From Amblyornis subalaris (taxonomy: Eukaryota; Chordata; Aves; Passeriformes; Ptilonorhynchidae), in assembly GCA_018881555.1 (NCBI GenBank), contig JACAXG010000064.1, positions 2,883,769-2,947,768 on the forward strand: 64,000 nucleotides of DNA, given 5' to 3'. A program made the translations under genes and the position numbers. A model generated the notes under the pieces. That model was given only the letters and a program-made list of their open reading frames with translations. It was not told the DNA's origin and did not search any database. Below, piece by piece: positions 1-11,289 of the stretch (positions are counted from its first letter, which is position 1; each line of letters starts with the position of its first letter).

Positions 1-62
1 TTTCTTTGCTTTTCTTTGCTTTTCTTTGCTTTTCTTTGCTGTTTTCTTTTCTTTTCTTTTCC
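1..62. repeat. Decamer and pentamer simple repeat
   Basis: Four perfect copies of the decamer TTTCTTTGCT (1-40) pass into TTTTC pentamers (42-62). It is cut by the window edge, so its full length is unknown. One strand is entirely pyrimidine apart from the G of each decamer. Confidence 0.95.
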
Positions 63-136
63 ACTTAGTAACCCTGAAACAGTTTTTCCAATGCACAGAG
101 TTCTTGCCATCTAATTTTTAAAGGAAAATTGAGACA

Positions 137-250
137 GAATCATAGAGTCATAGAATATTCTGAGTTGGAGGGGACCCACAAGGATCATAAAACCCAAGTC
201 CTGGCTCTGCACAGGACAATCCTATAAATCATGCTATTTGCCTGACACAG
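137..250 (-). mobile_element. CR1 LINE 3'-end fragment
   Basis: An antisense CR1 tail begins with the octamer-like 'aatcatagagtcatagaa', then 'gagttggaggggacccacaaggatca' in degraded form and 'ctggctctgcacagg'. The wording (doubled 'accca', 'ctctgcacagg') matches the CR1 subfamily whose tail reads 'gacccacaaggatcat', which differs from most copies here. The copy is 5'-truncated after about 115 bases. Confidence 0.85.
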
Positions 251-425
251 TGAAAAAGTTGAAATTATTCATTTTATTAATCAAATCTTACACCATAGTG
301 AAGTGACTTGCTTGGAAATCCCCTTTTCATAGCCCAAATAAAAGGAATACATAAAATTACTGGAAATTTTAAAAATACTTAATTTCAAACTTGACATTAT
401 TTTCACTCGAATTTTGAAATTTATT

Positions 426-545
426 AGGCTGGTTGGGGCTTTGTCCAATCTGGTCTAGTAGAAGGTGTCCCTGTCCACAGCAGGGGATTGGAACTGGATG
501 ATCTTTAAGGTGTCTTCCAACCCAAACCNTTCTATGATTCTGTGA
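426..545 (+). mobile_element. CR1 LINE 3'-end fragment
   Basis: A sense CR1 tail contains 'ctggtctagtagaaggtgt', 'ggaactggatgatcttta' and 'ttctatgattctgtga' at its 3' end. It is strongly 5'-truncated and carries one N in the tail. Confidence 0.92.
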
Positions 546-923
546 CACCATGAATATCAGCCTATATATTAAAATTACTCCTGATGTGACCACTAAGCTC
601 AGGAGTTCCATCTACAAATACCAGGCTCCTCCTAAGAGGTGTGGATATGTGGGTGAAGGATTTCATGCAGCAATATTCGTGATATTTCTGCATCCATGCA
701 GCTTTCATCCCATTCCTCTGTCTCATATGAGCTGGTTCATACATTTAATCATATTTGTGCACATGGGTAAAAGTTCAGGACAGGTGTGTGAGCAAAATTT
801 GCCTTAATGGGAGAGCAGTGACAAACAGGTAGAAGCAGTTAAATTTTGAAGTCGAAGGTCCTGGGATTTATAGGTGAATCATTGTTTTTTTCTGCTGTCA
901 TTTTCATCTTGCCTGTACTCCAG
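546..923. other. Single-copy sequence, no gene seen
   Basis: I see no recognised repeat or gene. Its last 40 bases are pyrimidine-rich and end in CAG, forming the acceptor of the exon-like segment that follows. Confidence 0.5.
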
Positions 924-988
924 GTGATGTATCAGAAATTACATATGTGAAACCTTGGNTGAATCTTCAGGTGATTGTAGCAGACAAG
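924..988 (+). other. Candidate internal exon, unrecognised
   Basis: A 65-base segment lies between a pyrimidine-rich acceptor ending in CTCCAG (918-923) and a consensus donor, AAG followed by GTGAGT (989-994). One frame is open, needing two leading bases and ending on a whole codon. It reads DVSEITYVKPW, an unknown residue (N at 959), then NLQVIVADK. The other two frames contain stops. It is phase-compatible with the open segment starting at 2264. I do not recognise the peptide. Splice-flanked open segments this short occur by chance in 64 kb, so this is only a candidate. Confidence 0.2.
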
Positions 989-2263
989 GTGAGTGTTCTT
1001 GGAAGCAGGGTACAAAAAAGTCCCTAAATTCCTGATTTCATAGGTCAAAACATCAGTGTTTTAGAAAGCTGTGGCTGATTTTCTATTTGATGGGCTAAGA
1101 CAGTGCTGGTAGTGCATTAGCCAAGCACTCTGCAAGATTTAGAAGTTTATTTCTGAACAGTCAGTCATTTCTTAATCCTCTGAACAGAAAAAATGTTAAT
1201 TTGAGGATTAAGAGTGGGGGGGTACATCTCTCCAGNTGAGGTGCTGTTCTATTGTCTAATTCCCTTGTTGCACCATTGTATTTCACCAGTAAGGAAGAAC
1301 AGACAGTTTTAGCTCCAAAAAGTCATCTCTGGTGTCTTTGTTTCCCTTGCATCACACAGGTAGTAAGAATTACACAAAATGAGAGGGGATCAAACCTGAA
1401 CCTTTAAAGATCCAATTGATTTGGTAGTGAGCTCCTCTGTGTCTTTACTATGGCAATCCAGATCGTTTGGAAGTGGATCAGGTCCCACTGAAGATGTAAG
1501 TCTGACAAGAGCCTGAAAGTACTGGCAGAAAAAGAGACAGAAACCCACAAAATATTAATCACCTGTCACTCAAATTCTGCCTATCCTGCACCTCTCTCAG
1601 TTCTTGGCTCGAGAAGCTTTACTGCTGGAATCATAAAATTAATTATTACTAAGGATTTTTGGTGTAATACTCCAATCTAAATGTTTGAACAAAAAGCCTT
1701 TAGTGTTTTGAATGCATATTTAAACCAGCAAAGCATAAATTTTTAAAGTAAAATCCACAGCGGATGACAAATGTGTCCTGTTGTTGTAATAACTTCAGAT
1801 CTCTAAATTAAGGATTGTGGTTTGAAGGAATAATAACACTCCACANACAGAGAGGCTTTTCATCTACGAGGAAATAAAGTTGTCTGTCATGGCCCAGGCA
1901 CACACACACGCAGGTGTAATTGCAGATACTCAGTTTGATTCAGTGGTCATTCAAGTAAATTGAGGTTATTGGTGCTTTTGCAATACTGACAATTTGGAGT
2001 CCCCAACAAGCTGTGCTTGGAGCTGCGTGAATGAACGAGTGCAAGAAATAATCTCCAAGCAAGCTGGAAAAGGAAAGGGGTGGAAGCCAGCTGTCCTCCT
2101 CCAACATACAAAGAGCACAGGTATCAAGGTGTTTGATGACAATCTGGAATCACAAAGGTAATTTCCTGTCTGCTTACTGATAGGACTTGGGAAAATTGGC
2201 ACGAATTTTAAATCCAGAAGATAGAAGAGGTATGCCCCAAACCCATCCTTGTTTTGTTTTCAG
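989..2263. other. Single-copy, intron-like sequence
   Basis: No repeat family is recognised apart from a short CA run near 1900-1912. A weak second splice-like segment (1460-1493) is discussed under rejected items. If the two exon candidates are real, this is the intron between them. Confidence 0.5.
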
Positions 2264-2410
2264 GCTGGGATGTCTGGCAGAGTAAATTTTACCAAAGTGC
2301 TGCCTGATGGCTTCTCTCCTGTGCAATGTCAGACTAAGCTGTGTGTTGGGGCTTCACCAGTGTTTGATGTCTTACTCAGCAATTCCACACAAGGTGCACT
2401 GCAGCTTAGA
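2264..2410 (+). other. Candidate exon, unrecognised open segment
   Basis: The acceptor 'ttgttttgttttcag' ends at 2263. The frame beginning GCT GGG ATG stays open for more than 300 bases, to a stop inside the following CR1. A usable donor (AGA then GTAAAG) falls at 2411, giving a 147-base, 49-codon exon in phase 0 at both ends, compatible with 924-988. The peptide begins AGMSGRVNFTKVLPDGF and contains two cysteines and NFT and NST sequons. I do not recognise a family. It could be a chance frame, a lineage-specific exon or the remnant of a lost gene. Confidence 0.2.
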
Positions 2411-2490
2411 GTAAAGGAATTCACTTTTCCACACTGCCATGCTCCTTTGCCATATAATTTACTTCGGAATATTTCCATGTCAGTAAACTC

Positions 2491-2624
2491 ACTTGGAGAT
2501 ATCGAAAACCAGCTGGGATGCACTCCTGTACAACCTGCTCTAGGTGAACTCTCCTTGGCAGAGGGGTTGGACTAGATGATCATCAGAGGTCCCTTCCAGT
2601 CCTAATTATTCTGTAATTCTGTAA
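2491..2624 (+). mobile_element. CR1 LINE 3'-end fragment
   Basis: A sense CR1 tail includes 'ctcctgtacaacctgctcta', 'gaggggttggactagatgat' and 'ggtcccttccagtcc', ending in 'ttctgtaattctgtaa'. It belongs to the subfamily with 'ggttggactagatgatc' rather than 'ggaactggatgatc'. It immediately follows the open segment that starts at 2264. Confidence 0.9.
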
Positions 2625-3384
2625 CTGCCCATTGGTTTGATATTCCAAATGAAATATTCAGCTGTTGATCAGAAAATACCTTTTTATTTTAAAATCTTAC
2701 TCTACTTAAGAAAAGTCCAACATTACACATCAAGCAGACACTGTAGGATATTCTTTAATGCCACTTATATTTAATTTTCTGTCATCCATCATCTCACTTA
2801 CCTTCCCTGTACTTCTGCAGTAACAAACCAGCATTGATGAAAAGATACTGATTCTCACCCAAAAAAAAAAAAAATGAACTGTGGAAAGTTTATTGAATGA
2901 GCATGATCCAAGATCTCCAGCATGTGAAATGTACATAAAACTGTTTGTGTTCCATTGATTTACCAAAGAAAGATTTAGATATTTTAAAAAGGCACACTTA
3001 TGTGTTGGATTTTCACCAGGAACACTTTCACACTAGTCCACGATAGGGCAAGCTAAGCAGTGATAAAGTCATGATGCAGTTTTGCTGCAATTTCAGAGAT
3101 ATATTATTGCTGAAGATCTGGTTTTAATAGACTGGAGGTATTGAATAGACTGGAGGTAAAATCATTTGAATGTAGACCATGCAAACAGCCAAGCAGATCC
3201 TACACTCTTGTGGTGCGTGAGAAAAGGAGTCATTGTTGCTCAAGAAATGATGTGAAAAACCACTAGAAAAGCACAACTGACTGAGCATAAATCCATAAAC
3301 AAATTTTGCCCTCTTAGCTCCATACAAGCTACAGTAGAGTTTGAGGTGAAGAAAGACACAGAAGTCTTGAAAAAGAAGCAGCCG
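2625..3384. other. Single-copy sequence with small tandem duplication
   Basis: No gene is recognised. There is an A-run at about 2861-2873 and an imperfect 18-base tandem duplication at 3126-3158 (unit starts 'aatagactggaggta'). Confidence 0.5.
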
Positions 3385-3545
3385 TGGTTGGACAGAGCCA
3401 CCTTTCCTGGAAGTGTTCAAAAAATATGTGGCTATGGCACCTGGGACCTGGTTTAGTGCTGAACATGACTAGTTTGCTGGGTTGATGGTTGGACTTGAAA
3501 ATCTTACAGGTCTTTTCCAACCTTAGAGATTCTATGATTCTCTGA
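3385..3545 (+). mobile_element. CR1 LINE 3'-end fragment
   Basis: It reads 'cctttcctggaagtgttcaa', 'gggacctggtttagtgctga' and 'ggttggacttgaaaatctta', ending 'gattctatgattctctga'. This is the CR1 tail subfamily with 'gatgtggcac' and 'ggtttagtg'. It is 5'-truncated. Confidence 0.92.
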
Positions 3546-5171
3546 ATACAAAAGAAATAAAAGCTGAACTGCTACAGTTCATGTGTTGAACAGAACTTAT
3601 TTTCTGTAACAAGAGACAGCAATTTTACTTAGGGTTTTTTAGTCACTTCTGCACCCCAAATTTGAGCCAAACATGCACACAGCAATGATGTCAGGCATGA
3701 ATCCTAAAACAAAAGACTTCCAGCACTATTGAATTCCCCTCACCTAACTCCAGATATCTACAGTGGGGTGTCTGCTTCAGAGATTGGTTCTTCAGGCTCC
3801 TAAAATAGTCAGTGAAAAGCCAGTCAACAGAATTTATATTGAACCGAATGCAGGTGCCTATTTAAGGAGATGAATCACATCCTGGAGTCATTGACTACAC
3901 AAATGAGCTCTCTATTACCTTTGACAGGAACCCAGAGTGATTTCCTCAGATGTGCACTGTAGATACCAACTCCTGAAAATCCTAATTTAGTGTATTTTAC
4001 AGTCACACTGATTTCTCATTAAAGCTCTTCCAGNCTAAGCTGCTGCAAAACCCATCCAGGTTTCAGACGTGAGCTCACAGCTCCTCCATGCTCAGGATAT
4101 GAATGAGCAGTTATTATTTCGTAGACAGAGGAAATTCAGTGTGTAAAATAGATGTTGGAGAAGGCAATACAGCTGCATCCATTTATGCCTGCACCAAGCA
4201 AAATATCTCCATGTCCAACATTTTTATTCAGCATAAGTGTCTTGTGGCCAGTGCAGACACCAAGATCACCTTGTAAAGCAGCTGTGTTAAAAAAGGCCTT
4301 TGTCTGACCTGTCATTAAGTCAGTACTAACTCCCCTTCAGTCAATAGGGGCACACAGTGTAAAATTTACAGGGGGATGGAAGATACAAGGATAAACTTTT
4401 TTTTTCATGTTTTGTAAACTCGAGGTCCTTTTATTCTTGTGAAGAGGGAGTGTAAACAGACTGATGAGGGACTGAATAAAAGNGATCAGATTCTATGCTC
4501 TCCTGTGGTTTATCAAGTCCAGTTAAAAGGGAACACAATTGTATTTACATAAAATATTTTGGTGGTATTGCACAACTTGAGAACTAGAGGCAAATCAAAT
4601 CCACACGCATTTACGCCATACTGCAAATTTACACCAGTTACAACAGAGATTTTGTCAGGCAACACTTTNTGCTGATTTAGGTGTTATTTATAAACACAAA
4701 ATCTATTTTTGTCAGCTTCACCTCCANTTGAAATTAATTTTAAAAATTAATTTGTCAACTGAATGCCTGCAATCATTAATGTGCATCTTGAACATATGTT
4801 ACTAAAATGTGCCTCTGAAGGATGTTAGATGTTAAATGCGAGTATTAAAGGCAACGTGTTCCGTTTCAGTCCATGAACTGTCCTCCTAGAGTTGTCCCTC
4901 CTCACTCCCCTCCTCTCCAAAAAGGAAATATTAACTCGTTTTTATGTACACTTGATCCATATTTATCCAGAGGTCTTCTGATGAATACATTGAAACTTCC
5001 TATTGGCTTTTCTTTGACTTAATGAAGAAGATGTATTCTCTTTTTTTTTTCTGACAGTAACTGATGATGATCACATGTGACTTTANTCACTCTAATAAAA
5101 CAACTGTGAGGATTTAATGGGTAAATTAATTGTTCTGTGCAATGAGGTATGAGTGAGTACAGTACCTTTGT
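3546..5171. other. Single-copy sequence
   Basis: I find no gene or young repeat. The stretch around 4600-4665 resembles one end of an old element (separate entry). A T-run lies at 5041-5050. Confidence 0.5.
4600..4665. repeat. Possible remnant of ancient interspersed element
   Basis: The segment around 'tgcaaatttacaccagttac' followed by 'aacagagattttgtcagg' resembles the end of an old sauropsid repeat known from 'tttacaccagtgtaa' and 'gagatcagaat' wording. The match is short and diverged. It may be related to the better copy at 56715-56826. Confidence 0.25.
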
Positions 5172-5418
5172 AAGGTAGAAACCATTTAGAAAGAAGTTCT
5201 CTACTGTGAGGGTGTGGAAACAACGGGACAAGTTGCCTGGAGAATCCGTGGTTGCCTCATCCATTGAAGTGTTCAAGGCCAGGTCAGATGGGGCTTGGAG
5301 CAGCCTGGTCCAGTGGAAGGTGTCCCTGCTNACGGCAGGGGGTTGAAACTGGATGGGATTTAANTTCTCTTCCAACTCAAACCATTCTACGATTCTATGG
5401 CTCTATGATTCTGTGAGC
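5172..5418 (+). mobile_element. CR1 LINE 3'-end fragment
   Basis: A sense CR1 runs from the 'gaaagaagttctctactgtg' region through 'gaagtgttcaaggccaggtc' and 'gcctggtccagtggaaggtg' to 'accattctacgattctatgg', then 'ctctatgattctgtgag'. The 3' tail has four octamer-like units, longer than most copies here. Confidence 0.95.
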
Positions 5419-5420
5419 CT

Positions 5421-5874
5421 ATGACTACACAGCAGGTGGAATATTAAGTCCTGGAAAAGATAGTGATGCAGANGAAAAGAAGAAAAAAAAATAATAAATT
5501 GAAAATGTATTAAGTTGCATCTAAGCTTGAAATGGTAGTTGGCTCACACCCTAGAATGCCTCTGGACGTCTTGGCATGAGTTTTCAAGTCTACAATTGGC
5601 TTTGGCTGTTAAGAGCTGCGAGAAACAGGTAAAAATTGAGAAAATGCCAAATGAGTAAAATCCTGCATAAAGCAAAAAAATGAGGGAAGGAAAGGGATGG
5701 GTTGATGCAGATGTTGTGAAAACAACTGAAATTCTGATGAAAGAATGAAATACAAAAGGTTCAAGTCCCACCATTCGTTGTTAACAAGGTGAACAATGAC
5801 TGTGTACCAGCACAACATAAGGTGAGGGTGTAAGAAAAGGCANAGCTGGTCAGAACAGGATTCACCTTGCTCAG
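5421..5874. other. Single-copy sequence
   Basis: Purine-rich at the left (5470-5505). No gene or repeat recognised. Confidence 0.45.
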
Positions 5875-6310
5875 TGTTGCCCTGTTTTCAGCTGGAATGG
5901 AGCCAATTTTCTTCTTACTAGCTGGTACAGTGCTGTGCTTTGGATTCGGGATGAGAATAATGTTGATAAAACACTGATGATGTAGTTGTTGTTTAGTGCT
6001 TACACTAACTCAAGGACTTCTCACCCTGCCCTGCCAGTGAGGAGACTGGGGGTGGACAAGAAGCCAGGACGTTTGATCCAAATTGGCCAAAGGGAAATTC
6101 CATACCACATGGCCTGATGCTGAAAAATAAAACTGGTAGGAGTGGACCAGGGAGCAGCAGGTTCTGCTCAGGAACTGACTGGGCCTCAGTCAGAAGGTGG
6201 AGAGCAGTTGTGCATTTCTTCTTTTGTATATTCTTTTATAATTTTCCCTTCTTTTTCTGTGCTATTAAACTGTTTTAACTCAACCTACAAATTTTAGCTT
6301 CTATCTACCA
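5875..6310 (+). mobile_element. Solo LTR of an avian endogenous retrovirus (ERVL-like), 3'-truncated
   Basis: The order of blocks matches a very common avian LTR: the 'cagctggaatggagccaatt' start, 'ttggattcgggatgagaata', 'gttgataaaacactgatg', a degenerate TATA-like AT stretch near 6125-6131, the 'aactgactgggcctcagtca' block, and a T-rich tract with the polyadenylation-type hexamer ATTAAA (6264-6269). The usual last ~100 bases are missing or unrecognisable. No gag, pol or env sequence and no second LTR is seen nearby, so it is a solo LTR. I assign ERVL-like from memory and not by search. Confidence 0.85.
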
Positions 6311-6377
6311 CTGCTGCCCTGGTTTCAGGGGCCTAGGTTCACCCTAGGAATAATAGCTGTAGTCTGAAAATAACTTC

Positions 6378-6593
6378 CTGTACATTAGATTAGATATTAG
6401 GAAAAATTGCTTCATTGAATGGGTTGTCAGGCATTGGAACAGGCTGCCCACTACCCTTGGAAGTGTCAGAAAGTGTGGAGATGTGGCACTTGGGGGTAGG
6501 GATTAGTGGTGAACACAGAGGTGCTGAGTTAATGGTTGGACTCAAAATTCTCGGAGGATATTTTCCAACCTTAATGATTCCATGATTCTACAC
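6378..6593 (+). mobile_element. CR1 LINE 3'-end fragment
   Basis: It reads 'agattagatattaggaaaaa', 'gcattggaacaggctgccca', then a 'gtggagatgtggcacttggg' block, ending 'atgattccatgattctac'. It lies about 70 bases after the LTR. It is 5'-truncated. Confidence 0.95.
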
Positions 6594-7460
6594 ATTTGTT
6601 TGGGGTTTTTTTAGCAGGCAGTAAGCAGAAAGCATTAGTTCATTACTCCTTAATAAACACCCAGTACTGGGAGGATCACTCTACAGGCTTGAGCATCTTC
6701 TTAGGGCTGTGAGATCACAGTTTGTTATCAGACATCACTCTTTTTTTGCATTTTTCTCCCAGAAAAATTCCAGCCCCCCCTGACCAGGAGAAGAGGTTGC
6801 TGCTTGAAAGCAAGGCAGCTTTCAGTCNGTGGTGCACAAGTCACGCCACCCAGCCTGGGCCATGTGAGTATTTCTGTCTAGGCTGAGCTAACCGTTGAGT
6901 TCCCTCACTACACGAAGGGAAGGGAGAAGTGCCTGCAGTGTGAGATGCATCTTTGCTCCAGAGCCCTATTTTAGGATGGGATATAGGAAGCAGGAGCTCA
7001 CACATGCTTTGCTTTTAACAGCTCAGCCTGTCTGTTTATCCTAGGACTATCATTATGGTCTCTGCTTTATTACATTAACTCAGCAAAAGCACACACATGT
7101 GTCAAGTGCTTCAGTGAATAGACTTAAGCACATGATTAACTTTAAGAGTGTGCTTAAGTACTCTGCTAAATCAGGACTTCTATGTTTTCCCCTCTCAGTA
7201 CATCTGGTCGATTTGCATATTTTTCCATATAAAGAAGCTCGTTTTCAGACCGCATTGAAACTATTTCCTTGCTTGCACATTCGGTGGTACTGCTGCTGTA
7301 GCTAACTTAGACAAATNCAGTCCCTCTCCAATTCCCACAAGTTTTCAGCTGGTTGTTCCAACAACTGCAGGCATCGTGCTGGAATGACTCAATGGCCATN
7401 CAGTTCGGTGAACTGGATTAAGGAAATATTCAAACTGTTAAGAAATCATTCACTCGTGCA
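6594..7460. other. Single-copy sequence
   Basis: No gene or repeat is recognised. There is a short C-run at 6774-6780. Confidence 0.5.
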
Positions 7461-7806
7461 ATCCCAGAATGGTTTGGGTTGGAAGGGACTTTAAAGATCA
7501 TCCAGTTCTAACCCCTTGCCATAAAGATCATCCAGTTCTAACCCCTTGCCATGGGCAGGGACACCTTCCACTATCCCAGGTTGCTCCAAGACCTGTCCAA
7601 CCTGGCCTTGGACACATTCAGGGATGAGGCATCCAAATATTCTCTGGGCAACCTGTGCCAGGGCCTCACCACCCTCACAGTCAAGAGATTCTTCCCAATA
7701 TCTAATCTATCTCTACCCTCCTCCATCTTAAGGCCATTTCCCCTCTTCCTATCACTCCATGCCCTTGTGAAAAGTCCCTCTCCAGCTCTCTTGTATCCCC
7801 TTTTCA
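7461..7806 (-). mobile_element. CR1 LINE 3' part with internal 30-bp duplication
   Basis: Antisense CR1: 'agaatggtttgggttggaag' at its 3' end, then 'ccttccactatcccaggttg', 'gcctcaccaccctcacagtc', 'cttcccaatatctaatctat' and 'gaaaagtccctctccagctc'. Inside it, 30 bases are duplicated exactly in tandem (7492-7521 and 7522-7551, unit 'taaagatcatccagttctaa' plus ten more). Confidence 0.96.
7492..7551. repeat. Exact 30-bp tandem duplication inside CR1
   Basis: Two identical adjacent 30-base copies sit within the CR1 tail. Normal CR1 has one copy, so the duplication is secondary. Identity with no mismatch suggests it is recent or an assembly artefact. Confidence 0.95.
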
Positions 7807-10455
7807 ATAAATATATATTNGTATATACTGTAGGTATAATTTGGTGAGTTGTTTTATTCTGGATTAATTCATGACATTCTGTGCAACCTGGCTGCACAAA
7901 CAGTTGATAAATAGATATAGGAACATGTGATCAGATTTGGAAGGTGTTTAAACTGTCATCAACCAAAGAAATGTACAAGAAACTGTTGATTTGCAATGTT
8001 GGGGGCTATGATAAATTTGGAGGACATTGCACTATATGTTGCTTGCAGGACTTTTTTCCTAAAAAAAATCTATATTTAGGTGTTTCAATGAAAATGGAAA
8101 AAATCAATACGTTCGTTTTCAGCCATGTCACTAAATGAACTGAAGGCAAAATATCATGCAAAAAAATTTGTAATTATTGTCATTGTTTGAAATTACCTAG
8201 AATGGGAATGAAGCATGAGGAAAGTCCTGCTTAAAGCCAAATTAATTCTAAAAAGTTATTTTTCCTGGTTTAGATGAGCCAGTTTTCCTTTAGTAACAAT
8301 CATCTTGTGCCAGCAAAGACAGAAGAGCAAGAAATGAGCATTGTTAAAGGTTAGTTTTGATCTCAGGACAGATGTGACAGTACAGGGAAACATTAATCAC
8401 TGCAGAAAAAGAGGAATACTCAGTAGCAGTGCAGCTCTTCCTCTGTAGCCTACTGTGTCAGTTGGATCAACAAAATATTATTGGATTTTGGGAGAGCTGG
8501 ATATGTTTAAACACCTGGCATTCCCCACAGTTTTTGCAGGATTAAAAACACAATGTGCAGCTCTGAGTAGGTTCAGTTCCTTGATAGTATTGTCCACCCA
8601 TAGACTGTTAAAAGACAACCCAGCAGACAAATGTGTGCTGCTTTTAATAAAAGCAATTACCCTTGTGGAATTTCTTCACTGCCAAAAAGAGAATTGATAA
8701 GGTTAGATAAGATTAAATGTGAAGTGAGAAAAAGTATTTGTCCAGTTCTATTGTTGAGTTCCAGTAATTAGTTTATGGTCTAATAGCTTATTACTGCTTA
8801 ATGTTTTACTTTTCTACCAATTTAAAACCAAGAGCTTCTTCCTCTGTGGCACATGAACTTATTCTGTGGCTTCATGTAGATGAGACTTGAAACTCAAAAT
8901 ATTTGTATACAGCTAATATATTTCAGTTCTCTTGAGATATATATATTTAATTATTTACTTAATTGTTTAATTTAATATATTTTCATTCTAGAAAATATTT
9001 GGAAGTACCTTATTAAATCTGATTCCCCCAGGAATCTGTGCTAATAATTAGGAATTCCGTTTCTTCATTCATTGTCCCAGATATTTAGCTGAATTTAAGA
9101 CTTATGTTCTAATGTTGGAAAAGACATTTACACCAAAAATGTAAACCTGAGGATCTTTTTGGAAACTTGAGTTCCCGAGTCAGCCATTTAAACATTTTAA
9201 TTCAAAACATTCTGTGTCTCAGAAGTTCTGAGTGACTTTATCTCCCTCAAGAAGTTGACAGAACATTTAGTAACTGGCTGGGATACATGGCTTTGCACAT
9301 AATTAACAGATTATAGCAAGTAAAACCCAGGAATTTTCCCATCTATGTATAATTGCTCCCACATGAATGGGATGTGGATGATTTTAGCTGTTATTTTCAA
9401 TCAGTGTTCCCTACAATCAGTTACTGTATCGTAATACAGGTCAGAGCCTGATCTGCAGTTNGAGGCTTTTGTACCCAACACTGTTCAAAGTAACACAAAA
9501 TTCCTACACTCATAACTCAGAGTCTAAAGAGAAATTATGCCTGAAAAAGGAGGCAGATTGATTAAACAATATATCCTTTCTGTGTGCTTTCCAAGCAAGT
9601 TGATAAGCAGATAATGGACAAAGTAGTTTAAGACTTAATTACAGTCTACAAACCCATTTTAGACAAAGCCTACTAAAGAAAATCTTGAAAGGTTTTTCTG
9701 CTCTTTTCTTCAAACAACACTTTGATAGCTCATGATACAGAAAAATAAATTGATTTGAACAGAAAGAGTGTGGCTTCTTTATTTGAGAATGTGGTCAAGT
9801 GGATTACTCATGGTTATAAAATTAACATTTATGAGCCATGGCCTACAATAAGCCAAGGTTTAGGTATAAACAACTGCCTTGGTTTATCAGTTATCAGAGT
9901 TTGCTACTTATGGGCAACCATTGCTCACACTTGCAAACTCGAGGAAAATAAATTACAAACAAAGCTGGATAATACCCCTATTAATGTATCTTATGAGATG
10001 ATTAAGCTCATAGNGCTGTTGACTAAATCTCCCTGGATTTTTCATTTTTGTTTGCACAGCATGCAGGATTTATCCCCTTTGCTGGTTTAATTACCTCTGG
10101 CTGTGTTTACACTGACAATATTATGAGATGATAGAAGAATAAAAAGCAGTGTCAATTACTCTCAAAGACAATGGAGTTAATCTACGTGGATAATGGAATA
10201 GGTGATTGAAAGATGTATTGTTCAGGAAAACAATTAGCACAGGCACCTCGAGCCCTAAATGGGTTATCTTTTGTAAATCCTTGAGTCATAGGAAGCAAAC
10301 CAAGTTAACACATCATTGTTTAGTTCAGCTCAATTAGAGTGCAAAGTAATTGGTAAAAATACATTTTCCATGAAGCAACATGCAGTGCAAGCTGATAGGA
10401 ACCTCCAACTCTGCAGCTCACCATGAGCAGAGAAAGAATCAGAAGGGCACAAATA
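7807..10455. other. AT-rich single-copy sequence
   Basis: A 2.6 kb stretch with no recognised repeat. It is strongly AT-rich at 8930-9000. The frame at 9755-10090 (111 codons) has no recognisable domain and is probably chance. Confidence 0.55.
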
Positions 10456-10740
10456 TGGAATCATGGAATAATAGAATAATTAAGGCTTTAAACGACCTCT
10501 AAGTGCAATCTTTAATTTAACGTCATCAGGTCCACCACTAAACCATGTCCCCAAGTGCCGCATCCACATATTTTTAGAACACTTCCAGGAATGGTGACTC
10601 CATTAGTTCTCTGGGCAGCATGCTCCAAAATTTGACCATCCTTTCAGTGAAGAAATTTTTCTTAATATCCAATCTAAACCTCTCCTGGGGCAACTCGAGG
10701 CCATTTCCTCTTGTTCTGTTGCTTGTTACCTGGGAGAAAC
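10456..10740 (-). mobile_element. CR1 LINE 3' part
   Basis: An antisense copy of the subfamily with 'ccaccactaaaccatgtccc' and 'caagtgccgcatccacatat'. It continues 'gaacacttccaggaatggtg' and 'cttaatatccaatctaaacc' and ends around 'gttacctgggagaaac'. The minus-strand frame preserves parts of the ORF2 C-terminus. Confidence 0.95.
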
Positions 10741-11289
10741 ACTGGGGAAAGGGAGGCAAAACNCTGACCCTGTGTGAATCAGTTGAGTGAAAATTGGTGT
10801 GTTTTCATTCCTGTTACAAAGCAGCAATCCTTTGAGTTTCTCTGAAACTTCCTGATGGCAGCAAAGTCATGCAACTATGAGACCTCTGCTTTTATAGTGG
10901 AAAGAACATCAGACAGTGCTTTACTGAAGTATGAAAAACATGAGTGAAAAGAAGAGTTGTCAGCTGGAAGATCTCCTGCCAGAGTGCAGCTGGACCAGAG
11001 GCAGAGCAGGCAGAGCAGGGAGGCAAATNAGGCGCAGAGGGAAGAGATGGTGANGCTCATTCCTGGTTCAGAAAAATGCACTGGTCCAAAATTCANCATG
11101 GATGTTGTGTAGATGTTCCACATTCACTGAAGAATGAATANTCACCTTGTCAATATTATCTTCATCCTCTTGCCTTGTGGCTTTTCCTGTTGTTCTTATA
11201 CCTGATCCTTGTGGCCTGGCAAGAAAATCTTTGGGAATATCTTATTGCTCATATGAAACGTGGAGTTGTCTCAGGCAAAATGAGAAGAG
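10741..11289. other. Sequence upstream of CR1, unassigned
   Basis: No repeat is recognised with confidence. An open frame from 10944 runs through it into the CR1 ORF2 tail, but its first ~110 codons have no recognisable domain. One hydrophobic stretch (LALWLFLLFLYLILVAW) is coded at about 11175-11225. Confidence 0.4.

Noticed and set aside
1460..1493. 34-base segment between a CAG acceptor and GTAAGT donor
   Set aside because: It is not phase-compatible with the neighbouring exon candidates (the required frame has a stop) and is too short to support.
2800..2870. Minus-strand donor-like GGTAAGTGAG
   Set aside because: It has a strong donor match, but the possible exon is tiny and no plausible coding frame or partner was found.
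10944..11250. Upstream half of the 238-codon frame as a new protein domain
   Set aside because: Only the part after about 11290 is explained (CR1 ORF2). The upstream part contains Ns and no motif, and fusion to the LINE frame is probably chance.
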